This document shows, piece by piece, positions 24,676-33,950 of a stretch of 64,000 bases of DNA (positions within the stretch are counted from its first letter, which is position 1; each line of letters starts with the position of its first letter). Source of the DNA: Gracilimonas sp034520725 (lineage in GTDB: Bacteria; Bacteroidota; Rhodothermia; Balneolales; Balneolaceae); assembly GCA_034520725.1 (NCBI GenBank), contig JAXHNH010000020.1, positions 62,001 to 126,000 of the forward strand, in the 5' to 3' direction. A program made the translations under genes and the position numbers. The notes beneath the pieces were generated by a model. It ran no database searches. It was not told the origin of the DNA and worked only from the letters and a program-made list of their open reading frames with translations.

Positions 24676-27513
24676 TTGCAGCATAATATTGTAGTACGCG
24701 GAGCACGCGAACATAACCTCAAAAACATAGATATTGATATTCCACGAGACCAGCTGGTTGTAATAACCGGACTCTCAGGCTCGGGAAAATCTTCCCTCGC
24801 CTTTGATACCATCTATGCTGAAGGTCAGCGCCGGTTCCTTGAATCCCTTTCAGCCTACGCCAGACAATTTCTTGGTATGATGGAGCGTCCTGCCGTGGAC
24901 TTTATTGACGGTCTTTCGCCTGTCATCTCCATAGACCAAAAGACTACGAACCGTAATCCGCGTTCTACGGTTGGTACGGTCACTGAAATATATGATTTTT
25001 TGCGTTTGCTGTACGCTCGTGTTGGAATACCCTATTCCTACAAAACCGGTAATAAAATGGAGAAGCAGTCTGCCGATCAGGTGGTGGCTTCAGTTATGGA
25101 TATGCCGGAAGGCACCAAGGTTTACTGCCTCGCTCCTGTCGTTCGCGGTCGAAAAGGTCATTATCGCGAGCTCTTCGAACAAACGATAAAGCAGGGTTTT
25201 GTAAGTGCAAGAATAGACGGTGAGTTCCACGATCTTGAAAAGGATATGAAGGTGGACCGCTACAAAACTCACAATATAGAGATCGTTGTGGATCGATTTG
25301 TCATTTCTAAAAAAAGTGAAAAGCGTATAGCCGAAAGCATCCGATTAGCACTGGAGATGGCTGATGGAAATGTGATCCTTGCTATCAAAGACGGAGACGA
25401 ATTTTCCGACAAACTGTATTCTCAAAATCTTTTCGATACAGAAAGTGGACTCGCTTATGAAGATCCCGCTCCGAATCTTTTTTCCTTCAACTCACCTTAT
25501 GGTTACTGCAAAACCTGTGAAGGATTGGGCTACACTTATGATGTAAGCTGGGACCTTTTGGTTCCAAATGAAGAACAAAGTATGGCTGAAGGTGGTATTC
25601 GTTTTCTTGGAGCTCCCCGTGACATCTTTGTATTCAAGCAGCTCAAAGCTATTCTGAAATCGTTTGACCTGGATTTTGACACTCCGATCAAAGACTATCC
25701 GGAAGAACTAAAGGATCTTCTGTTGAATGGCAGCGGTGATAAGAAATTCTCAGTTAGTTACGACTTCAAGGATAACTCAGTGACCTACAAGCACAAGTTT
25801 GAAGGACTGAGAAGTACCATAACTGATCAGTATCACAACAGTAAGTCGAACAAGCAGCGGGATAAAGCAAAAGCATTTATGGATAAGGTTACCTGCCCTA
25901 AGTGTGAGGGAGGCCGGCTAAGTAAGGAAGCCTTGTCCTATAAAATTGACAGTTACAACATTCACGATCTGGTACAGAAAGATATTCAAGAACTGCGTGA
26001 TACCTTGTACGAAATTAGTCTAAACGAACGACAACAGATCATCGGTAATCAGGTCTTAAAGGAGATCCGGGATCGCCTGGATTTTCTACTGAATGTTGGC
26101 TTAACGTATTTAAGCCTTGACCGTGAGGCTCAAACCCTGAGTGGCGGTGAAGCGCAACGAATTCGACTGGCAACACAAATTGGTACACAGCTTGTTGGTG
26201 TACTTTATATTCTGGATGAACCAAGCATCGGTCTTCACCAAAGAGATAACATCAAACTGATCAGGTCGCTGGAAACCCTGAGAGATCTCGGCAACTCCGT
26301 TATTGTAGTAGAGCATGACCGGGAAACAATTGAACATGCCGATTTCGTGGTCGATCTTGGTCCCGGAGCCGGCGTAAACGGTGGACATATCGTCACCTCC
26401 GGCAAACCCAATGAACTGGATCCGGAATCCGACACGGCGAAATTTCTTAGAGATGAAGAAGTTATCGCCATTCCTGAAAAAAGACGTAAAGGCAATGGCA
26501 AATCGATCAAGATCAAAAATTCCCGGGGACATAACCTCCAAAATCAGGATCTGGAAGTCCCTCTAGGTAAGTTTATAACAGTGACCGGAGTGAGTGGGAG
26601 CGGAAAAAGTTCAATTATCAATCAGACATTGGTTCCGATCCTGTCCAATTATTTTTATAAGTCTAAGACAGTTCCCCTGCCCTATGATTCCATTGAAGGC
26701 ATGGATAATGTTGACAAGATCATATCCATTGATCAAAGTCCGATTGGCAGAACGCCTCGCTCAAACCCCGGTACTTATACCAAAGTATTTGATCACATCC
26801 GCCGCTTATTTGCGGAGCTTCCGGAATCCAAAATCCGTGGATACGATCAGGGGCGATTCTCCTTCAACGTTAAAGGTGGGCGTTGCGAAGAATGTAATGG
26901 AGATGGTGTCCGCAAGATCGAGATGAACTTCCTTCCTGATGTGTATGTAACTTGCGAAACCTGTAATGGTAAGCGATATAACCGTGAAACGCTTGAGATC
27001 TATTATAAAGGCAAGAACATCTCGAATGTACTCAAAATGCCGATCAGTGAAGCTGCAGAATTCTTTGATGCCCAACCGGCAATCAGTAGAATTTTGGGTA
27101 CTATGGTGGATGTAGGTCTCGGGTATCTAACACTCGGTCAATCCTCCACTACCCTTTCCGGTGGGGAGGCTCAGCGTATCAAACTTGCCCGAGAACTTTC
27201 CAAGGTTGGAACCGGCGACACTCTATATGTTATGGATGAACCTACAACCGGCCTTCACTTTCAGGATGTACGCATGCTTGTAGACGTAGTTCAGCGCCTG
27301 GTTAACAAAGGTAACACTGTTATGGTGATCGAGCATAATCTGGATCTCATAAAAGCGGCGGACTGGATCATCGACCTTGGTCCCGAAGGCGGTAATGGAG
27401 GTGGAGAGATCATTGCCACCGGCACCCCGGAAGAAGTATCTCAAATAGAGAAATCTTATACAGGTCGTTTCCTGAAAGAGGAATTTAACAGGCTTTCGAA
27501 GGTTATGGCCTAA
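24676..27513 (+). CDS. uvrA: Excinuclease ABC subunit A (UvrA)
   Basis: DNA-damage recognition ATPase of nucleotide excision repair. The 945-aa protein has two ABC modules: Walker A GLSGSGKSSLAFDT near residue 33 and GVSGSGKSSIINQ near 637; signatures LSGGEAQRIRLATQ near 489 and LSGGEAQRIKLAREL near 829. Zinc-binding cysteines appear as CKTCEGLGY, CPKCEGGRLSKEAL and CEECNGDGV...CETCNGKRY. The start is TTG at 24676, giving the usual N terminus QHNIVVRGAREHNLKNI; an in-frame TGA at 24652 leaves no upstream ATG, and no strong Shine-Dalgarno is seen. Confidence 0.97.
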   Translation: MQHNIVVRGAREHNLKNIDIDIPRDQLVVITGLSGSGKSSLAFDTIYAEGQRRFLESLSAYARQFLGMMERPAVDFIDGLSPVISIDQKTTNRNPRSTVGTVTEIYDFLRLLYARVGIPYSYKTGNKMEKQSADQVVASVMDMPEGTKVYCLAPVVRGRKGHYRELFEQTIKQGFVSARIDGEFHDLEKDMKVDRYKTHNIEIVVDRFVISKKSEKRIAESIRLALEMADGNVILAIKDGDEFSDKLYSQNLFDTESGLAYEDPAPNLFSFNSPYGYCKTCEGLGYTYDVSWDLLVPNEEQSMAEGGIRFLGAPRDIFVFKQLKAILKSFDLDFDTPIKDYPEELKDLLLNGSGDKKFSVSYDFKDNSVTYKHKFEGLRSTITDQYHNSKSNKQRDKAKAFMDKVTCPKCEGGRLSKEALSYKIDSYNIHDLVQKDIQELRDTLYEISLNERQQIIGNQVLKEIRDRLDFLLNVGLTYLSLDREAQTLSGGEAQRIRLATQIGTQLVGVLYILDEPSIGLHQRDNIKLIRSLETLRDLGNSVIVVEHDRETIEHADFVVDLGPGAGVNGGHIVTSGKPNELDPESDTAKFLRDEEVIAIPEKRRKGNGKSIKIKNSRGHNLQNQDLEVPLGKFITVTGVSGSGKSSIINQTLVPILSNYFYKSKTVPLPYDSIEGMDNVDKIISIDQSPIGRTPRSNPGTYTKVFDHIRRLFAELPESKIRGYDQGRFSFNVKGGRCEECNGDGVRKIEMNFLPDVYVTCETCNGKRYNRETLEIYYKGKNISNVLKMPISEAAEFFDAQPAISRILGTMVDVGLGYLTLGQSSTTLSGGEAQRIKLARELSKVGTGDTLYVMDEPTTGLHFQDVRMLVDVVQRLVNKGNTVMVIEHNLDLIKAADWIIDLGPEGGNGGGEIIATGTPEEVSQIEKSYTGRFLKEEFNRLSKVMA

Positions 27514-27569
27514 TATTTTCTGATTTCCTGTTCATAATGGATCTATAGTTGTTTATATTTTGAGACTGA

Positions 27570-28124
27570 ATGAAATTCTTTCGCAAACATATTATCCAAA
27601 CTTATGGCGCAGCACTTCTGCTGGTGGGAATTTTTGTCTATTTCCTTAAACCGGCAGGTGTTCATGAAACGCACGATGCGTTTGCATTATGGTTACAGTC
27701 TAATCTGAAAAACAATACCAACTCCGGAGTTGTAGATCAGATCAGAGGACTATCTTCCTCTCAGGGAGGTTTTGAAAAAGTAGTTCGGCAGGCTTCTGCA
27801 CTTGTCAAAGCTAACGCCGAAGATTTTGAACTTCCGGTTAAAAATGATTCTCAGGATGAAAATGAGGTCTATCAACTGCTGATAAAGGAATGGAATTCAT
27901 ATCAGAATTCTTCCTCTGGAATGGCAAAAGCAGTCTTTATAAAACAGGCTCAACCTTATTCCCTTATACCTGCAGATGGTTTTTCCACAAATGGAAAAAT
28001 TGCAGGTACACACACCATCAGTGAGCAGACTTCTGATAATTCCGGAATTTATCTGCAGACAGAGCCTGCCTTCAGTTACCACCTTTCTCCAATAATGAGT
28101 GGTACAGCGATCAACGCTCCCTAG
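27570..28124 (+). CDS. Unrecognised 184-aa membrane-anchored protein
   Basis: I do not recognise a family. The N terminus has basic residues, then one hydrophobic segment (about residues 12-26, YGAALLLVGIFVYFL), and then a soluble region, probably periplasmic, rich in Ser, Asn and Gln, with no Cys and no repeat. It sits alone in the same direction between uvrA (56-nt gap) and secD (139-nt gap). Composition and codon use look like the neighbours. Possible roles in envelope or stress biology cannot be supported from sequence. Confidence 0.6.
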   Translation: MKFFRKHIIQTYGAALLLVGIFVYFLKPAGVHETHDAFALWLQSNLKNNTNSGVVDQIRGLSSSQGGFEKVVRQASALVKANAEDFELPVKNDSQDENEVYQLLIKEWNSYQNSSSGMAKAVFIKQAQPYSLIPADGFSTNGKIAGTHTISEQTSDNSGIYLQTEPAFSYHLSPIMSGTAINAP

Positions 28125-28263
28125 ACATTTCAAGCTTTTCTATCACTTTTATTACAATGGGATCCTCAGATGTGATCCTGTTGCATTGTTGATCTGTTTA
28201 TGACAGGTCCGACCATTTTCAAAACATCTAACTCAAACAAATTACATAATAAATCATATTACC

Positions 28264-30078
28264 ATGCAAGGAAACGGATTTAAAATTGGTACGATAGTGG
28301 CTTTCTTAGCCCTTACCATCTATTACTTGTACCCAACGGTACAATACCAACTAGAGCAAAACTACATTGAAGACCTGAGTGCTTCTGAAGCAGCTCAGTA
28401 CACTGAAGAAAATGCAGAAAAACTAGAAAGCCTGCGTTCAAATATCTTGTCGCTGGGACTCGACCTCCAGGGCGGTATGCACGTAACTCTTGAAGTAGGT
28501 GTTCCTCAGTTGATAAGAGAACTGGCCGGTGAAAATGCCGATCAGCTTTTATTAGATGTGATCGATGTTGCACAGCAGCGTTCTCTTGAAAATGGCAGTG
28601 ATTTCATTGATGAAATGGTTGCTGAGTTTGAATCAAGGGATCCTGATGCACGCCTGAGTCGTTATTACAGAAACGACGCTATGGATATCACACGGCGATC
28701 TACCAACGAAGAGATCGCAACATTTCTGAAAACTCAGCGACAGTCTGCGCTGGATCGTGCTATCGAGATCATCAGAACTCGTGTTGACCGTTACGGTGTA
28801 ACCGAGCCTTCTATCGTGAAACAGGGACAAAATCGCATCGTGGTAGAGCTTCCCGGTGTTGAGGACAAGGAACGTGTGCGTAATCTTCTAAAGGGAACCG
28901 CACGACTTGAATTCCGTTTGGCTGCCGACGCTGAAGAATTTCGTTCTTTTGTCAATCAGACCTACGAGTATTACGATTCATTTGAGCAGTCAAGTGACAC
29001 ATCAGACAGTGTTGTAAGCAATCAATTCAATCCACTGGATGAGATATTGGTACCTGCTCAAAGTCCTTATTTATTCGGTTATGCAACACCTGATGACACA
29101 TCCCGCGTAATGGACCTTATCAGGAATGAAGAAGTTCAGCGCATGATGCCTCGTAATACCACAGTTATGTGGAGTGCAAGCCCACTTCCGGGACAGGCAG
29201 GTGAAGAACTATATCAACTGATAGGTGTGAGAAGTCAGGTTGAACTGACCGGTGATGTTATTGAAGCCGCAACTGTTCAATTTGATCCTGCAACCAACGT
29301 GCCTGAAGTGTCTATGAGCATGAACAGTGAAGGTGCCCGTAAATGGGGACGTATCACCGGTGCTAACATCGGCAAGCCTGTTGCTATTGTATTGGACGGG
29401 TTTGTGTTCTCTTATCCTAATGTTCAGACCAAAATCTCCAACGGTCGTTCATCTATTACAGGACTTGACGGCATAGGCGAAGCAGAGGATTTGGTTAACA
29501 TTCTGCTTTCAGGTGCCCTGCCTGCTCCACTTGAAATTTTAGAAGAGCGCACAGTTGGCGCAACCCTTGGTGCTGAATCTATTCGAGCCGGTTTGAATTC
29601 CATCCTTGTCGGACTGGGAATCGTAGCTATTTTCATGATCGTTTATTACAGAACCGGTGGTGCTATTGCTGACCTGGCTCTGTTACTCAACATCATATTT
29701 ATTCTCGGTATTCTGGCTGCTTTCAAAGCCACGCTAACACTGCCGGGTATTGCAGGTATCGTACTCACCATTGGTATGGCGGTAGATGCCAACGTGCTGA
29801 TCTTTGACCGTATTCGTGAAGAGCAGCGCACCGGAAAAACCATCAAAGCCTCGATCGAAGCCGGTTATGCAAACGCAATGAGTGCCATTGTGGATGCCAA
29901 CGTAACCACCTTCTTTGTCGCTATCATCCTGTTCAGTTTTGGAGTGGGACCTATCAAAGGTTTTGCCGTTACGCTGATGGCAGGTATTGTAGCTTCCCTC
30001 TTCAGTGCCATTGTGATCACCCGTGTTGTGGTTGATTATCTGACAAAAACCAGGAAGAACGCAGTAAGCTTCGGTTGA
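28264..30078 (+). CDS. secD: Protein translocase subunit SecD
   Basis: SecD, with SecF, uses the proton gradient to help release proteins from the SecYEG channel on the periplasmic side. The 604-aa product has an N-terminal membrane segment (about 8-25), the D1 motif LGLDLQGGMHVTLEV (about 63-77), a large periplasmic region containing IIRTRVDRYGVTEPSI and IVVELPGVEDKERVR, then five membrane segments with the conserved TLPGIAGIVLTIGMAVDANVLIFDRIREE (about 495-523), which carries the proton-relay Asp. secF follows after 41 nt, the usual order. Confidence 0.97.
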   Translation: MQGNGFKIGTIVAFLALTIYYLYPTVQYQLEQNYIEDLSASEAAQYTEENAEKLESLRSNILSLGLDLQGGMHVTLEVGVPQLIRELAGENADQLLLDVIDVAQQRSLENGSDFIDEMVAEFESRDPDARLSRYYRNDAMDITRRSTNEEIATFLKTQRQSALDRAIEIIRTRVDRYGVTEPSIVKQGQNRIVVELPGVEDKERVRNLLKGTARLEFRLAADAEEFRSFVNQTYEYYDSFEQSSDTSDSVVSNQFNPLDEILVPAQSPYLFGYATPDDTSRVMDLIRNEEVQRMMPRNTTVMWSASPLPGQAGEELYQLIGVRSQVELTGDVIEAATVQFDPATNVPEVSMSMNSEGARKWGRITGANIGKPVAIVLDGFVFSYPNVQTKISNGRSSITGLDGIGEAEDLVNILLSGALPAPLEILEERTVGATLGAESIRAGLNSILVGLGIVAIFMIVYYRTGGAIADLALLLNIIFILGILAAFKATLTLPGIAGIVLTIGMAVDANVLIFDRIREEQRTGKTIKASIEAGYANAMSAIVDANVTTFFVAIILFSFGVGPIKGFAVTLMAGIVASLFSAIVITRVVVDYLTKTRKNAVSFG

Positions 30079-30119
30079 TCATCAAAAAGAAATTTAAAAA
30101 CGACTAAAGGACTAATATT

Positions 30120-31031
30120 ATGAGATGGTTTGAAACACCAAGTATTGATTTTAACGGAAAGCGAAAGATAGCTTACATTCTATCTGCCGTACTTTTCATC
30201 GCTTCATTAGGGGCAATTTTAACTAAAGGACTCCAGTACGGAATTGACTTCCGCGGAGGTAAAGAATTCGTTCTCGATTTCGAGGACCCCATCAGCGTGG
30301 TAGAACTGCGTTCAAATCTGTCTGAACCTTTGGGGAGTACCCCGGAGCTTAAGCTTTTCGGATCTGACAGTGAAGTATTGATCAGAACTGACAATGTTCA
30401 GGATATCGCGGAGGTTCAGCAGATCATCACTTCCACGGTTCGTGAACTTCATCCCGATAATCCGTTCACCGTTGTTAAAACAGATGTGATCAGTCCCCGT
30501 TTTGCGGAAGACTTGAAGTGGGGTGCCCTGCAGGCTGTGATATATGCCATTGTGATCATCTTCATCTACATCCTGATCCGTTTCCGAAACTGGACCTTCT
30601 CGGCCGGAGCAGTTGCGGCCCTGGTGCACGATGTGGTTATCGTGTTAGGTATTTTCACGATCTTGGGTGATCTGGTACCGTTCAGCTTGCAGATCGATCA
30701 GGCCTTGATCGCTGCATTCCTGACCATTGTGGGTTATTCCTTGAATGATACCGTGGTTGTATTTGACCGTATCCGTGAAAATTCCAACGTCCATAAAGGC
30801 ATGGATTTCATGCCTATGGTTAATAAGAGTTTGAACGACACACTTAGCCGTACTGTAATAACTTCTTTAACCACCTTGTTTGTGGTGCTTGTGCTGTTTA
30901 TTTTCGGCGGAGAAGTGTTAAAAGGATTTTCTTTTGCACTGCTAATCGGAATCATCTTGGGTACTTACAGCTCGCTGTTTGTAGCCAGTTCGTTAGTAGT
31001 TGAATTAGAACAACGCACTAAAAATTCTTAA
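30120..31031 (+). CDS. secF: Protein translocase subunit SecF
   Basis: Partner of SecD in the SecDF complex. The 303-aa protein has an N-terminal membrane helix (about 18-36), the family motif GIDFRGGKEFVLDF (about 41-54), and a C-terminal membrane half with ALIAAFLTIVGYSLNDTVVVFDRIREN (about 197-223) and LSRTVITSLTTLFVVLVL. The start ATG is 41 nt after secD, and a STAS-protein gene follows after 24 nt, so these three may be one transcript ending at the terminator at 31423. Confidence 0.97.
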   Translation: MRWFETPSIDFNGKRKIAYILSAVLFIASLGAILTKGLQYGIDFRGGKEFVLDFEDPISVVELRSNLSEPLGSTPELKLFGSDSEVLIRTDNVQDIAEVQQIITSTVRELHPDNPFTVVKTDVISPRFAEDLKWGALQAVIYAIVIIFIYILIRFRNWTFSAGAVAALVHDVVIVLGIFTILGDLVPFSLQIDQALIAAFLTIVGYSLNDTVVVFDRIRENSNVHKGMDFMPMVNKSLNDTLSRTVITSLTTLFVVLVLFIFGGEVLKGFSFALLIGIILGTYSSLFVASSLVVELEQRTKNS

Positions 31032-31055
31032 AATCTTAAAACAACAGGTAATTCT

Positions 31056-31397
31056 ATGAGCTTTAATACATCAGAACGCTACAACAGCGTTGTTATCGAA
31101 TTTAAGGGAAACGTAATGGGTGGCCCTGATGCGGTTAGTCTTAACGAAAAACTGCATGAACTGATCGACGCCGGTAAAACCAATGTTGTAGTTGATCTTG
31201 GTAAAGTTAAATTCATGAATTCATCCGGTCTCGGAATGCTTATTGGCGGTCTTACCACTATGCGTAAGGCTGGCGGTGATCTGAGGATCGCAAATGCAAC
31301 CGACAAGATTGAAAGCCTGTTGGTCGTCACTAAATTGATCACGGTCTTCAAACACTACAAGTCAGTGGAAGAAGCCGCCGAATCTTTTGACGATTAA
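31056..31397 (+). CDS. STAS-domain anti-anti-sigma-factor-like protein
   Basis: A 113-aa single STAS domain like SpoIIAA/RsbV. The conserved loop VKFMNSSGLGMLIGGLTTM holds the serines (56/57) that a partner kinase would phosphorylate; note Asn-Ser-Ser in place of the usual Asp-Ser-Ser. Such proteins release sigma factors from anti-sigma kinases or act in partner switching. No RsbW-like kinase is nearby. It lies 24 nt downstream of secF and is followed by a terminator. Confidence 0.87.
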   Translation: MSFNTSERYNSVVIEFKGNVMGGPDAVSLNEKLHELIDAGKTNVVVDLGKVKFMNSSGLGMLIGGLTTMRKAGGDLRIANATDKIESLLVVTKLITVFKHYKSVEEAAESFDD

Positions 31398-31422
31398 TAT
31401 TTGATATAATTGTTTAACTGAT

Positions 31423-31448
31423 AAGGGGTGTATTACACCCCTTTTTTA
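31423..31448 (+). terminator. Terminator after the secD-secF-STAS unit
   Basis: AAGGGGTG-TATTA-CACCCCTT followed by TTTTATT. It sits just 12 nt before the purA ATG, so purA translation signals lie within or next to the T tract. Confidence 0.9.
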
Positions 31449-31459
31449 TTGATTTACTT

Positions 31460-32734
31460 ATGAGTACAAGAGTTGTTATTGGTGCCCAATGGGGTGATGA
31501 AGGGAAAGGAAAGATCGTAGATCTCCTCAGTGCTGAAGCTGACTATGTGGTTCGGTTTCAGGGCGGAGCCAACGCGGGCCACACCCTAAAATTTGATGAC
31601 AAGAAAGTGGTCCTTCACCTCATTCCTTCCGGAATATTTAACGGTAATGCGGATTGTGTGATCGGTAATGGAGTGGTCATTGACCCTGTGGCTTTGATCG
31701 AAGAGATCAAGGGCGTTCAGGAAATGGGATTTAGTCTCGAAGGTCGCTTTTTCATCAGTCAGACCGCTCATGTGATCCTTCCCTATCATAAACTGCTTGA
31801 TCAGTTAAAAGAAAAACGCAGGGGCGGAGATGCCATCGGAACCACCGGTCGTGGTATCGGTCCTGCTTATGTAAGTAAGGTATCCCGAATTGGGATCCGA
31901 ATGATCGACCTTTTAGATCATGAGTCCCTTCGTAGCAAGATCGATCAAAACCTTAAGGACATTAACTTTGCACTGGAGAATCTTTACAAAGAACCGCAGC
32001 TCAGTACCGATGACCTGATGAAAGAACTCGAGGATGCCATACAAACCCTTGAACCTTTTATCTGCAACACCACTAACCTGATGCATGAAGGAATTAACGA
32101 TGACCGTTCTATTCTTTTGGAAGGTGCGCAAGGAACGTTGCTGGATGTAGATCATGGTACCTATCCGTACGTAACTTCATCTTCACCGACTTCAGGTGGA
32201 GCTTGTATCGGTTCAGGTATTCCCCCAACCGCACTCGACAAAGTAATGGGTATAACCAAAGCATATTGCACCCGTGTTGGAAACGGTCCATTCCCGACCG
32301 AATTACTTGGTGAAACCGGTGAGGAATTACGCAAGAAAGGAGCTGAATTCGGTGCTACTACCGGTCGGCCTCGTCGTTGTGGATGGTTGGACTTGGTTGC
32401 CCTTAAATATGTGGTACAGATCAACGGCATGAATGAACTCACGCTCACCAAAATGGACGTGATGGATGGTTTCGAAGAGATCAAAGTGTGTACATCATAC
32501 AAGATCGACGGAAAGGAGACCAAGGTATTTCCACTATCGCTTGATGAGATCGAAAAAGTGGAACCTGTTTACACCACATTACCGGGCTGGAAGAATTCGA
32601 TCGAAGGAGTCACTGACTGGAATAAACTACCATCAACAGCTCAGTCTTACATTCGATTTGTTGAGGATTACCTCGGAGTGAAGTTTACCATAATCTCCAC
32701 CGGACCTAAGAGAAACGAAACAATAAGACTTTAA
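31460..32734 (+). CDS. purA: Adenylosuccinate synthetase
   Basis: PurA joins aspartate to IMP using GTP, the first step from IMP to AMP. The 424-aa sequence shows the N-terminal GAQWGDEGKGKIVDLL loop (about residues 8-23), FQGGANAGHTL near 35, GTTGRGIGPAY near 128, LLEGAQGTLLDVDHGTYPYVTSS near 215 and TTGRPRRCGWLDLVAL near 300. It directly follows a terminator and precedes another, so it is probably transcribed from a promoter overlapping the upstream gene end. Confidence 0.98.
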   Translation: MSTRVVIGAQWGDEGKGKIVDLLSAEADYVVRFQGGANAGHTLKFDDKKVVLHLIPSGIFNGNADCVIGNGVVIDPVALIEEIKGVQEMGFSLEGRFFISQTAHVILPYHKLLDQLKEKRRGGDAIGTTGRGIGPAYVSKVSRIGIRMIDLLDHESLRSKIDQNLKDINFALENLYKEPQLSTDDLMKELEDAIQTLEPFICNTTNLMHEGINDDRSILLEGAQGTLLDVDHGTYPYVTSSSPTSGGACIGSGIPPTALDKVMGITKAYCTRVGNGPFPTELLGETGEELRKKGAEFGATTGRPRRCGWLDLVALKYVVQINGMNELTLTKMDVMDGFEEIKVCTSYKIDGKETKVFPLSLDEIEKVEPVYTTLPGWKNSIEGVTDWNKLPSTAQSYIRFVEDYLGVKFTIISTGPKRNETIRL

Positions 32735-32771
32735 CACGTTATCGGTTTAAAACCTGATACTTGAAATTCGT

Positions 32772-32814
32772 AAAGCTCACAGACTCAATTGCAGACTGTG
32801 AGCTTTTTTTATTT
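32772..32814 (+). terminator. Terminator after purA
   Basis: AAAGCTCACAG-loop-CTGTGAGCTTT followed by TTTTATTTAT, 37 nt after the stop. Confidence 0.9.
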
Positions 32815-33153
32815 ATGATAGTTTTCAAAGTATCAATTCTTTATTGCTGGTTAGGTATGAGTAGCGATTAAGAGATAGTTGCCCAAGCTTCGAAACACTC
32901 ACTGCAAAGACTAAAATATATTATGGGTGAAGCTTTTACTTTTCCTCGTTTACCCCGGACTGCTCTCATACTGTCACATTCCACTGTCGGGGGGATTATT
33001 CATATGAGAACCTTTCAGGGCCATTTGAATTTCCATTTTATAAAACTGGATCAAAATACAGATCCATATCAACCTATTAGATCTCAGGCATTCGCCGTGA
33101 GATGGCTTAGATAATAAATATAAGGATGAGTCTTTCACCCACCCCATTTTGTA
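32815..33153. other. Non-coding gap between purA and the sulfotransferase-like gene
   Basis: About 340 bp with no convincing ORF. The only structure is a hairpin at 33081-33103 (ATCTCA-GGC-loop-GCC-TGAGAT with one bulge), which might end the minus-strand gene at 33154 although it lacks a T tract. Confidence 0.4.
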
Positions 33154-33882
33154 CTAATCACCTGCGTAGGTCAGTAGCTCTTCATAGGCTTCTTCACAAC
33201 GTTCGAGCAGATCTTCCAAGTGCTCCGGAACCGGATCTGTTGAGGCTTTGTAAGCTTTAAATCCTGTTGACCGATGCACGTTATGATACCAGTACTTCGC
33301 CCACACTCCGTCTTCTTTACGGGGACCGGCCGGCCATTTAAGCATTGCTTCATCAAATGGAATACCCAGCGTGCCACATAGCTCTCTCAATCGTGATTGC
33401 GGGTATTGCAGGATGTCTTTAGAATCAACTATCACCGGTTTTTTACCAATCGACTTCAGATACTTCACCAGCTCAAGATGCTTTTCATAACCTACATCCT
33501 GCATAGTCGGATTATCAACCTGTTTTGAATACGATATCAGCATTTCCTTAGGAGGACGTGTCAGGATAACATTGATAGTCTTTTCCATGAAGCCCCAATC
33601 CAGATTCACGAGGTGATGGGTCATATTCTTAAAGAACGCAATGGGGGTGTCATAATCCCCCAGAATAACTTCATCAATAACCTTTTGACCATCATTTTCC
33701 TGACTTTCGATCACTTCCTCCGCACCGGGATGGTAATTCTTGGCATCTGTATTTACCAGATAATGGGCATATAAAGGTTCATCAACCACTGTTGCATCAT
33801 CCCTTTGAGCAAAAGCATACATTAATGCGGTAGAGATATTCCGTGGACCACTCCACAAACAAATTCTTTTTGTCTTTAGCAT
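33154..33882 (-). CDS. Sulfotransferase-like P-loop protein
   Basis: A 242-aa protein whose N-terminal LWSGPRNISTALMYAFAQRDD resembles the 5'-phosphosulfate (PAPS) loop of sulfotransferases, followed by VVDEPLYAHYL and, in the middle, VILTRPPKEMLISYSKQ, which matches the 3'-phosphate-binding RxP...S pattern. The acceptor is unknown. It lies 68 nt downstream of a class IV aminotransferase on the same strand; the pairing suggests a joint, still undefined role in amino-acid metabolism. A phosphotransferase function on the same fold is an alternative. Confidence 0.75.
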   Translation of the reverse strand: MLKTKRICLWSGPRNISTALMYAFAQRDDATVVDEPLYAHYLVNTDAKNYHPGAEEVIESQENDGQKVIDEVILGDYDTPIAFFKNMTHHLVNLDWGFMEKTINVILTRPPKEMLISYSKQVDNPTMQDVGYEKHLELVKYLKSIGKKPVIVDSKDILQYPQSRLRELCGTLGIPFDEAMLKWPAGPRKEDGVWAKYWYHNVHRSTGFKAYKASTDPVPEHLEDLLERCEEAYEELLTYAGD

Positions 33883-33950
33883 GTATTCTATCTTTAGTTT
33901 TGATTACGACCTGAAACCGAACAGCTTCAGGTTTAAATTATTCTAACTCA

